A DNA stretch of 64,000 nucleotides from Sanderia malayensis (lineage: Eukaryota; Cnidaria; Scyphozoa; Semaeostomeae; Pelagiidae), in assembly GCA_013076295.1 (NCBI GenBank), contig RQOL01000660.1, positions 2,728,001 through 2,792,000 on the forward strand, read 5' to 3'. The notes beneath the pieces were generated by a model, which worked only from the letters and a program-made list of their open reading frames with translations, had not been told where the DNA came from and searched no databases. Of the stretch, positions 44,201-54,643 are shown one piece after another. Both the position numbers and the translations under genes were made by a program. Position 1 is the stretch's first letter; each line of letters starts with the position of its first letter.

Positions 44201-47200
44201 ATTATGGAGTAATACTTCAAACAAAGTTCCATTCCGGACGCCATCTTCTCCTTGGGCAGTTATACTGGAGTTCATCTCAGAGGCAGTAACTGTAGTTGCC
44301 ATAGTTTGTTCTTGAGCAGTTGTAGTGGGGTTGATCTCAGTGGCAGTAGCTGTAGTTGCCATAGTTTGTTCTTGAGCAGTTGTAGTGGGGTCCATCTCAG
44401 AGGCAGTAACTGTAGTTGCCATAGTTTGTTCTTGAGCAGTTGTAGTGGGGTCCATCTCAGAGGCAGTAACTGTAGTTGCCATAGTTTGTTCTTGAGCAGT
44501 TGTAGTGGGGTCCATCTCAGTGGCAGTAGCTGTAGTTGCCATAGTTTGTTCTTGAGCAGTTGTAGTGGGGTCCATCTCAGTGGCAGTAGCTGTAGTTGCC
44601 ATAGTTTGTTTTTGAGCAGTTGTAGTGGGGTTCAACTCAGTGGCAGTAGCTGTAGTTGCCATAGTTTGTTCTTGAGCAGTTTTAGTGGGGTCCATCTCAG
44701 AGGCAGTAGCTGTAGTTGCCATAGTTTGTTCTTGAGCAGTTGTAGTGCGGTCCATCTCAGTGACAGTAGCTGTAGTTGCCATAGTTTGTTCTTGAGCAGT
44801 TGTAGTGGGGTTCATCTCAGTGACAGTAGCTGTAGTTGCCATAGTTTGCTCTTGAGCAGTTGTAGTAGGGTCCATCTCAGTGGCAGTAGCTGTAGTTGCC
44901 ATAGTTTGCTCTTGGGCAGTTGTAGTAGGGTCCATCTCAGTGACAGTAGCTGTAGTTGCCATAGTTTGTTCTTGAGCAGTTGTAGTAGGGTCCATCTCAG
45001 TGACAGTAGCTGTAGTTGCCATAGTTTGTTCTTGAGCAGTTGTAGTGGGGTTCATCTCAGTGGCAGTAGCTGTAGTTGCCATAGTTTGCTCTTGAGCAGT
45101 TGTAGTGGGGTTCATCTCAGTGGCAGTAGCTGTAGTTGCCATAGTTTGTTCTTGAGCAGTTGTAGTGGGGTTCATCTCTGTGGCAGTAGCTGTAGTTGCC
45201 ATAGTTTGCTGTTGAGCAGTTGTAGTGGGTTCCATCTCAGTGGCAGTAGCTGTAGTTGCCATAGTTTGTTCTTGAGCAGTTGTAGTGAGGTCCATCTCAA
45301 TGGCAGTAGCTGTAGTTGCCATAGTTTGTTCTTGAGCAGTTGTAGTGGGGTCCATCTCTGTGGCAGTAGCTGTAGTTGCCATAGTTTGTTCTTGAGCAGT
45401 TGTAGTGGGGTTTATCTCAATGGCAGTAGCTGTAGTTGCCATAGTTTGTTCTTGAGCAGTTGTAGTGCGGTCCATCTCAGTGGCAGTAGCTGTAGTTGCC
45501 ATAGTTTGCTCTTGAGCAGTTGTAGTGCGGTCGATCTCAGTGGCAGTAGCTGTAGTTGCCATAGTTTGCTCTTGAGCATTTGTAGTGGGGTTTATCTCAG
45601 TGGCAGTAGCTGTAGTTGCCATAGTTTGCTGTTGAGCAGTTGTAGTGGGGTTTATCTCAGTGGCAGTAGCTGTAGTTGCCATAGTTTGCTCTTGAGCATT
45701 TGTAGTGGGGTTTATCTCAGTGGCAGTAGCTGTAGTTGCCATAGTTTGCTGTTGAGCAGTTGTAGTGGGGTTGATCTCAGAGGCAGTAGCTGTAGGTGCC
45801 ATAGTTTGCTGTTGAGCAGTTGTAGTGGGGTTGATCTCAGAGGCAGTAGCTGTAGGTGCCATAGTTTGCTCTTGAGCAGTTGTAGAGGGGTTGATCTCAG
45901 AGGCAGTAGCTGTAGGTGCCATAGTTTGCTCTTGAGCAGTTGTAGTGGGGTCGATCTCAGTGGCAGTAGCTGTAGGTGCCATAGTTTGCTCTTGAGCAGT
46001 TGTAGTGGGGTTGATCTCAGAGGCAGTAGCTGTAGGTGCCATAGTTTGCTCTTGAGCAGTTGTAGTGGGGTCGATCTCAATGGCAGTAGCTGTAGTTGCC
46101 ATAGTTTGTTCTTGAGCAGTTGTAGTAGGGTTCATCTCAGTGGCAGTAGCTGTAGTTACCATAGTTTGTTTTTGAGCAGTTGTAGTGGGGTCGATCTCAG
46201 TGGCAGTAGCTGTAGTTGCCATAGTTTGCTGTTGAGCAGTTGTAGTGGGGTCGATCTCAGTGGCAGTAGCTGTAGTTGCCATAGTTTGTTCTTGAGCAGT
46301 TGTAGTGGGGTCCATCTCAGTGGCAGTAGCTGTAGTTGCCATAGTTTGCTGTTGAGCAGTTGTAGTGGGGTCGATCTCAGTGGCAGTAGCTGTAGTTGCC
46401 ATAGTTTGTTCTTGAGCAGTTGTAGTGGGGTCCATCTCAGTGGCAGTAGCTGTAGTTGCCATAGTTTGCTGTTGAGCAGTTGTAGTGGGGTCGATCTCAG
46501 TGGCAGTAGCTGTAGTTGCCATAGTTTGTTCTTGAGCAGTTGTAGTGGGGTCCATCTCAGTGGCAGTAGCTGTAGTTGCCATAGTTTGCTGTTGAGCAGT
46601 TGTAGTGGGGTCGATCTCAGTGGCAGTAGCTGTAGGTGCCATAGTTTGCTCTTGAGCAGTTGTAGTGGGGTTGATCTCAGAGGCAGTAGCTGTAGGTGCC
46701 ATAGTTTGCTCTTGAGCAGTTGTAGTGGGGTCGATCTCAATGGCAGTAGCTGTAGTTGCCATAGTTTGCTGTTGAGCAGTTGTAGTGGGGTCGATCTCAG
46801 TGGCAGTAGCTGTAGTTGCCATAGTTTGCTGTTGAGCAGTTGTAGTGGGGTCGATCTCAGTGGCAGTAGCTGTAGGTGCCATAGTTTGCTCTTGAGCAGT
46901 TGTAGTGGGGTTGATCTCAGAGGCAGTAGCTGTAGGTGCCATAGTTTGCTCTTGAGCAGTTGTAGTGGGGTCGATCTCAATGGCAGTAGCTGTAGTTGCC
47001 ATAGTTTGCTGTTGAGCAGTTGTAGTGGGGTCGATCTCAGTGGCAGTAGCTGTAGGTGCCATAGTTTGCTCTTGAGCAGTTGTAGTGGGGTTGATCTCAG
47101 AGGCAGTAGCTGTAGGTGCCATAGTTTGCTGTTGAGCAGTTGTAGTGGGGTTTATCTCTGTGGCAGTAGCTGTAGTTGCCATAGTTTGTTCTTGAGCAGT

Positions 47201-50200
47201 TGTAGTGGGGTCCATCTCTGTGGCAGTAGCTGTAGTTGCCATAGTTTGTTCTTGAGCAGTTGTAGTGGGGTCCATCTCAGTGGCAGTAGCTGTAGTTGCC
47301 ATAGCTTGTTCTTGAGCAGTTGTAGTGGGGTCCATCTCAGTGGCAGTAGCTGTAGTTGCCATAGTTAGTTCTTGAGCAGTTGTAGTGGGGTTCATCTCAG
47401 AGGCAGTAACTGTAGTTGCCATAGTTAGTTCTTGAGCAGTTGTAGTGGGGTCCATCTCAGTGGCAGTAGCTGTAGTTGCCATAGTTTGTTCTTGAGCAGT
47501 TGTAGTGGGGTCCATCTCAGTGGCAGTAGCTGTAGTTGCCATAGTTAGTTCTTGAGCAGTTGTAGTGGGGTTCATCTCAGTGGCAATAGCTGTAGTTGCC
47601 ATAGTTTGTTCTTGAGCAGTTGTAGTGGGGTCCATCTCAGTGGCAGTAGCTGTAGTTGCCATAGTTTGCTCTTGAGCAGTTGTAGTGGGGTTTATCTCAG
47701 TGGCAGTAGCTGTAGTTGCCATAGTTTGTTCTTGAGCAGTTGTAGTGGGGTCCATCTCAGTGGCAGTAGCTGTAGTTGCCATAGTTTGTTCTTGAGCAGT
47801 TGTAGTGGGGTTTATCTCAGTGGCAGTAGCTGCAGTTGCCATAGTTTGTTCTGGAGCCGTTGTAGTGGGTTCCATCTCTGTGGCAGTAGCTGTAGTTGCC
47901 ATAGTTTGTTCTTGAGCAGTTGTAGTGCGGTCCATTTCAGTGGCAGTAGCTGTAGTTGCCATAGTTTGCTCTTGAGCATTTGTAGTGGGGTTTATCTCAG
48001 TGGCAGTAGCTGTAGTTGCCATAGTTTGCTCTTGAGCAGTTGTAGTGGGGTTCATCTCAGTGGCAGTAGCTGTAGTTGCCATAGTAGTTCTTGAGCATTT
48101 GTAGTGGGGTTCATCTCAGTGCAGTAGCTGTAGTTGCCATAGTTTTTTCTTGAGCAGTTGTAGTGCGGTCCATTTCAGTGGCAGTAGCTGTAGTTGCCAT
48201 AGTTTGCTCTTGAGCATTTGTAGTGGGGTTTATCTCTGTGGCAGTAGCTGTAGTTGCCATAGTTTGTTCTTGAGCAGTTGTAGTGCGGTCCATTTCAGTG
48301 GCAGTAGCTGTAGTTGCCATAGTTTGCTCTTGAGCATTTGTAGTGGGGTTCATCTCAGTGGCAGTAGCTGTAGTTGCCATAGTTTGCTGTCGAGCAGTTG
48401 TAGTGGGTTCCATCTCAGTGGCAGTAGCTGTAGTTGCCATAGTTTGTTCTGGAACCGTTGTAGTGGGTTCCATCTCAGTGGCAGTAACTGTAGTTGCCAT
48501 AGTTTGTTCTTGAGCAGTTGTAGTGTGGTCCATCTCAGTGGCAGTAGCTGTAGTTGCCATAGTTTGTTCTGGAGCCGTTGTAGTGGCTTCCATCTCAGTG
48601 GCAGTAACTGTAGTTGCCATAGTTTGTTCTTGAGCAGTTGTAGTGGGGTCCATCTCAATGGCAGTAGCTGTAGTTGCCATAGTTTGTTCTTGAGCAGTTG
48701 TAGTAGGGTTTATCTCAGTGGCAGTAGCTGTAGTTGCCATAGTTTGTTCTTGAGCAGTTGTAGTAGGGTTTATCTCAGTGGCAGTAGCTGTAGTTGCCAT
48801 AGTTTGCTCTTGAGCAGTTGTAATGGGTTCCATCTCTGTGGCAGTAGCTGCAGTTGCCATAGTTTGTTCTGGAGCCGTTGTAGTGGGTTCCATCTCAGTG
48901 GCAGTAGCTGTAGTTGCCATAGCTTGTTCTTGAGCAGTTGTAGTGGGGTCCATCTCAGTGGCAGTAGCTGTAGTTGCCATAGTTAGTTCTTGAGCAGTTG
49001 TAGTGGGGTTCATCTCAGAGGCAGTAACTGTAGTTGCCATAGTTAGTTCTTGAGCAGTTGTAGTGGGGTCCATCTCAGTGGCAGTAGCTGTAGTTGCCAT
49101 AGTTTGTTCTTGAGCAGTTGTAGTGGGGTCCATCTCAGTGGCAGTAGCTGTAGTTGCCATAGTTAGTTCTTGAGCAGTTGTAATGGGGTTCATCTCAGTG
49201 GCAATAGCTGTAGTTGCCATAGTTTGTTCTTGAGCAGTTGTAGTGGGGTCCATCTCAGTGGCAGTAGCTGTAGTTGCCATAGTTTGCTCTTGAGCAGTTG
49301 TAGTGGGGTTTATCTCAGTGGCAGTAGCTGTAGTTGCCATAGTTTGTTCTTGAGCAGTTGTAGTGGGGTCCATCTCAGTGGCAGTAGCTGTAGTTGCCAT
49401 AGTTTGTTCTTGAGCAGTTGTAGTGGGGTTTATCTCAGTGGCAGTAGCTGCAGTTGCCATAGTTTGTTCTGGAGCCGTTGTAGTGGGTTCCATCTCTGTG
49501 GCAGTAGCTGTAGTTGCCATAGTTTGTTCTTGAGCAGTTGTAGTGCGGTCCATTTCAGTGGCAGTAGCTGTAGTTGCCATAGTTTGCTCTTGAGCATTTG
49601 TAGTGGGGTTTATCTCAGTGGCAGTAGCTGTAGTTGCCATAGTTTGCTCTTGAGCAGTTGTAGTGGGGTTCATCTCAGTGGCAGTAGCTGTAGTTGCCAT
49701 AGTTAGTTCTTGAGCATTTGTAGTGGGGTTCATCTCAGTGGCAGTAGCTGTAGTTGCCATAGTTTTTTCTTGAGCAGTTGTAGTGCGGTCCATTTCAGTG
49801 GCAGTAGCTGTAGTTGCCATAGTTTGCTCTTGAGCATTTGTAGTGGGGTTTATCTCTGTGGCAGTAGCTGTAGTTGCCATAGTTTGTTCTTGAGCAGTTG
49901 TAGTGCGGTCCATTTCAGTGGCAGTAGCTGTAGTTGCCATAGTTTGCTCTTGAGCATTTGTAGTGGGGTTCATCTCAGTGGCAGTAGCTGTAGTTGCCAT
50001 AGTTTGCTGTCGAGCAGTTGTAGTGGGTTCCATCTCAGTGGCAGTAGCTGTAGTTGCCATAGTTTGTTCTGGAACCGTTGTAGTGGGTTCCATCTCAGTG
50101 GCAGTAACTGTAGTTGCCATAGTTTGTTCTTGAGCAGTTGTAGTGTGGTCCATCTCAGTGGCAGTAGCTGTAGTTGCCATAGTTTGTTCTGGAGCCGTTG

Positions 50201-52670
50201 TAGTGGCTTCCATCTCAGTGGCAGTAACTGTAGTTGCCATAGTTTGTTCTTGAGCAGTTGTAGTGGGGTCCATCTCAATGGCAGTAGCTGTAGTTGCCAT
50301 AGTTTGTTCTTGAGCAGTTGTAGTAGGGTTTATCTCAGTGGCAGTAGCTGTAGTTGCCATAGTTTGTTCTTGAGCAGTTGTAGTAGGGTTTATCTCAGTG
50401 GCAGTAGCTGTAGTTGCCATAGTTTGCTCTTGAGCAGTTGTAATGGGTTCCATCTCTGTGGCAGTAGCTGCAGTTGCCATAGTTTGTTCTGGAGCCGTTG
50501 TAGTGGGTTCCATCTCAGTGGCAGTACCTGTAGTTGCCATAGTTGTTCTTGAGCAGTTGTAGTGCGGTCCATCTCAGTGGCAGTAGCTGTAGTTGCCATA
50601 GTTTGCTTTGAGCAGTTGTAGTGGGGTCCATCTCAGTGGCAGTAGCTGTAGTTGCCATAGTTAGTTCTTGAGCAGTTGTAGTGGGGTCCATCTCAGTGGC
50701 AGTAGCTGTAGTTGCCATAGTTTGTTCTTGAGCAGTTGTAGTGGGGTCCATCTCTGTGGCAGTAGCTGTAGTTGCCATAGTTTGTTCTTGAGCCGTTGTA
50801 GTGGGGTCCATCTCTGTGGCAGTAGCTGTAGTTGCCATAGTTTGCTCTTGAGCAGTTGTAGTGGGGTTCATCTCAGTGGCAGTAGCTGTAGTTGCCATAG
50901 TTAGTTCTTGAGCATTTGTAGTGGGGTTTCATCTCAGTGGCAGTAGCTGTAGTTGCCATAGTTTTTTCTTGAGCAGTTGTAGTGCGGTCCATTTCAGTGG
51001 CAGTAGCTGTAGTTGCCATAGTTTGCTCTTGAGCATTTGTAGTGGGGTTTATCTCTGTGGCAGTAGCTGTAGTTGCCATAGTTTGTTCTTGAGCAGTTGT
51101 AGTGCGGTCCATTTCAGTGGCAGTAGCTGTAGTTGCCATAGTTTGCTCTTGAGCATTTGTAGTGGGGTTCATCTCAGTGGCAGTAGCTGTAGTTGCCATA
51201 GTTTGCTGTCGAGCAGTTGTAGTGGGTTCCATCTCAGTGGCAGTAGCTGTAGTTGCCATAGTTTGTTCTGGAACGTTGTAGTGGGTTCCATCTCAGTGGC
51301 AGTAACTGTAGTTGCCATAGTTTGTTCTTGAGCAGTTGTAGTGTGGTCCATCTCAGTGGCAGTAGCTGTAGTTGCCATAGTTTGTTCTGGAGCCGTTGTA
51401 GTGGCTTCCATCTCAGTGGCAGTAACTGTAGTTGCCATAGTTTGTTCTTGAGCAGTTGTAGTGGGGTCCATCTCAATGGCAGTAGCTGTAGTTGCCATAG
51501 TTTGTTCTTGAGCAGTTGTAGTAGGGTTTATCTCAGTGGCAGTAGCTGTAGTTGCCATAGTTTGTTCTTGAGCAGTTGTAGTAGGGTTTATCTCAGTGGC
51601 AGTAGCTGTAGTTGCCATAGTTTGCTCTTGAGCAGTTGTAATGGGTTCCATCTCTGTGGCAGTAGCTGCAGTTGCCATAGTTTGTTCTGGAGCCGTTGTA
51701 GTGGGTTCCATCTCAGTGGCAGTACCTGTAGTTGCCATAGTTAGTTCTTGAGCAGTTGTAGTGCGGTCCATCTCAGTGGCAGTAGCTGTAGTTGCCATAG
51801 TTTGCTGTTGAGCAGTTGTAGTGGGGTCCATCTCAGTGGCAGTAGCTGTAGCTGCCATAGTTAGTTCTTGAGCAGTTGTAGTGGGGTCCATCTCAGTGGC
51901 AGTAGCTGTAGTTGCCATAGTTTGTTCTTGAGCAGTTGTAGTGGGGTCCATCTCTGTGGCAGTAGCTGTAGTTGCCATAGTTTGTTCTTGAGCCGTTGTA
52001 GTGGGGTCCATCTCTGTGGCAGTAGCTGTAGTTGCCATAGTTTGTTCTGGAGCAGTTGTAGTGGGTTCCATCTCAGTGGCAGTAGCTGTAGTTGCCATAG
52101 TTTGTTCTTGAGCAGTTGTAGTGGGGTCCATCTCTGTGGCAGTAGCTGTAGTTGCCATAGTTTGTTCTTGAGCCGTTGTAGTGGGTTCCATCTCTGTGGC
52201 AGTAGCTGTAGTTGCCATAGTTTGTTCTTGAGCCGTTGTAGTGGGTTCCATCTCAGTGGCAGTAGCTGTAGTTGCCATAGTTTGTTCTTGAGCCGTTGTA
52301 GTGGGGTCCATCTCTGTGGCAGTAGCTGTAGTTGCCATAGTTTGTTCTTGAACAGTTGTAGTGGGGTTTGGTTCCGGGGCGGCGGATGTAGTTGGCAATA
52401 TAACATCTTGAGTCGCTGTGGTATGAGAAGACTCGGTCGCAAAAAGATTCAATGAAGAGCTTTGTGCTAAAATTAAAGAACAAATCATAAAGATGAACCC
52501 TTCGTTAACTCTTCACAATGATGGCTATTCAATTGGCAATAAAAAGATATACCAAAATAGAAGAGATAATATTGGGAGCAAATGTAATAATGGAATTTTA
52601 TATAGCTACCAGTGTAGATGATTTTCATTGACAATAACGTCAACATCACGGTTAAAAAGCGTAACGACAT
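44129..52670 (-). CDS. Thr-rich mucin-like secreted protein, partial duplicate of the receptor gene (frameshifted as assembled)
   Basis: The signal-peptide exon (52670-52610) and the start of exon 2 (from 52466) match the receptor gene's exons in length, phase and sequence (QSSSLNLFATES here, QTSSMNLIATES there). Exon 2 then enters about 135 copies of a 20-residue repeat, consensus MATTATATEMDPTTTAQEQT, the expanded counterpart of the receptor's three Thr-rich repeats. With so many Thr it should be heavily O-glycosylated and secreted. No SEA, membrane or PTP exons follow: the ORF ends in a unique tail of about 40 residues at 44129-44250. Six single-base indels (near 51273, 50929, 50607, 50545, 48118, 48085) break the frame, so the assembled reading stops early. 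They may be sequencing or assembly errors in the array, or real mutations. Confidence 0.6.
44250..52370 (-). repeat. 60-bp coding minisatellite, about 135 units, with higher-order structure
   Basis: The unit is 60 bp, so it preserves frame and encodes 20 residues. Units differ mainly at the codons for Asp/Asn/Glu/Arg after Met/Ile, at Ala/Val and at Glu/Gln. Blocks of units recur in the same order: the run at 48350-48658 recurs exactly 1,620 bp (27 units) later at 49970-50278, and again near 51180. This shows block duplication on top of unit duplication. Confidence 0.95.
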
Positions 52671-54450
52671 TGTTAATCGATCAAGCAATGCCGTCAAATT
52701 CTTTATCGGGAAAAACAGTCAGCTTTTGTGAACCCTAAATGCAAAAAACGATATCAGATTTAGCTCTGCAAGCAAGATATAAAATTCATGTTATTCTAAT
52801 TTAACTCCACTCCACAATTTTTCACTTTGAAACAGTTTTTAAATCAACTGCAATTCGATTATGTGAAAGTGGGGAAGATGGAATTTTAGAAACTGGAATC
52901 CTCGCTGTTATTTTGAGCCTAGAAGGGTTGAAAATAACATCCAGTCACTCAAGAACAATAATCTCTCATCTCATCGATTACCCCCTCGCAGCAGAAAACA
53001 ATGCCGATATTTGTTCTGAAGTGAAAGTTAAATTATTAGCGACTGTACCCTGAACAATAAATATGATGTGCAAAAGTCGACGGTGCATGACGGGAAGGGG
53101 AAATATTTGGAATTTTAGGCGTGGATTGTAGGCTGGGTACGCTGCTTATGATAAAGGCTGTACTTATAGCCAGAAAACTATCAAAATTAAATAGTCCTTA
53201 TTGATTTGCCATTACTAGAATAAGTTCTTCCACCAACTAGTTGCAGGCTCCTCAAACAGCGGCTGCGAATAAATGCGCGCGAATTATCGACAACAACGCT
53301 CACACGATCTTTTGTAATATAAGAAAATCCAACTTTAAGCAATCCTGTCAACGTTTTTAAAATTTGATATTTTAAGATAAAAAATGTTCCCCAACTTTAA
53401 AAGAAGATTCTTTGAGTTGTATCTACAAAGCCTATAAAAGTTTTCATTCTTCATGAACAAATCTTTAAAACGTTGTTAGCAGGATCTACACATATTGCCA
53501 CTTAAAAACTTAAAATCTTTCTGGTATGGTTTGTTCTCATAAAAATACAGTGCATTTAAAATTTCTTGGAAATAATACGATAATGTTTCAAGCTTGCTTT
53601 AGGCCACATTCATCGCATAAAGCATGCTCTTGGGCGTAGCTCAACTGAAGCTAGCAATTAATGTAATGGCCCAACACTCACATTATTTAACATACAACTC
53701 AAGCGTGATAGCTTTAGGTGATTGCACTAAAAATGGCAAAATACTTACCAAATCAAAACGAAAAGAGATCAGGACTTCTCAAAGATTCACAAACACCAAG
53801 ATCAATAAACGAAACGAAATGGGACTGCAGGAAGAAAAGAGATGTCACAAACCAATGCACAAATTAGAATTAAAATTTATAATTGCTTATATAATATTGC
53901 TGCATTCAAACTAATCCCCGCAATTACCAGGAGCGATAATTGACGGCGGTAATGAAAAACCGGCTACTACCTTGAGGTTCACCGAGATTGCGATAACAAT
54001 GACAACAATGACTGACATTTAGCTTGCTCATAAAAAACAAAACAACGTTAAAATGTTCTAACATGCAAAAAATTAATAAATGCTGCAGAAAAATAAATGT
54101 AAAATAAATTGGTTATTAAAAGTTTATTAGTTGGCGATGGCTTCAGTTCTTCAAGTCAGAAAAATATTCAGTGGTCATTTCCCAACCTTTTGATAACGAC
54201 TGATGGAAAACATCCAGCTAGAAAAGATAAAATCAGGTTGAAATATCATTAATTGGACATTAAATAAAACGTATACAAAAGTAAATTCATAGCATAGATA
54301 TATGCTCAACGACACGGCCACGGATAACCTGGGGCTATGCCATGTACCCACCCCCAATCATCGAAAACATGAACCCTCAACTCTGGAAAAAACTCTTAGG
54401 GAAGGGGGCGTAAAATATCGCCTTGCTGGTGACATTATGAAAAATGTGTT
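52450..54450. repeat. Segmental tandem duplication, right copy
   Basis: Partner of the segment at 42200-44200, offset by about 10.27 kb. It contains the predicted 5' untranslated exon (ending at 53749, donor GTAAGT), the signal-peptide exon and the upstream region of the repeat gene. Confidence 0.7.
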
Positions 54451-54643
54451 AAAACAATGTTGCATTGCAGACAGATTGGTTGTACTTTCACAAATTCATT
54501 CAAAATGAAAGTATTTGTAACTCTGATACACATGTATGGCTCCGGGTTAGGTCACTCCCCCCCCCCCCCAGTTCATTCCCTCCCCCCCAGTTCATTGTAA
54601 CCGTCCACGCCATTGCTTACACTATTAAAATGTTATTTATTTT

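Noticed and set aside
44252..50904. Long plus-strand Cys/Ser-rich ORFs as a keratin-associated-like protein
   Set aside because: They are antisense reflections of the 60-bp Thr-rich repeat, lack a start context, signal or splice structure, and the minus frame is supported by homology to the receptor gene's first exons.
45712..52442. Minus-strand frames with LLKNKLWQLQLLPLR repeats
   Set aside because: Out-of-frame readings of the same minisatellite, not connected to the signal-peptide exon.
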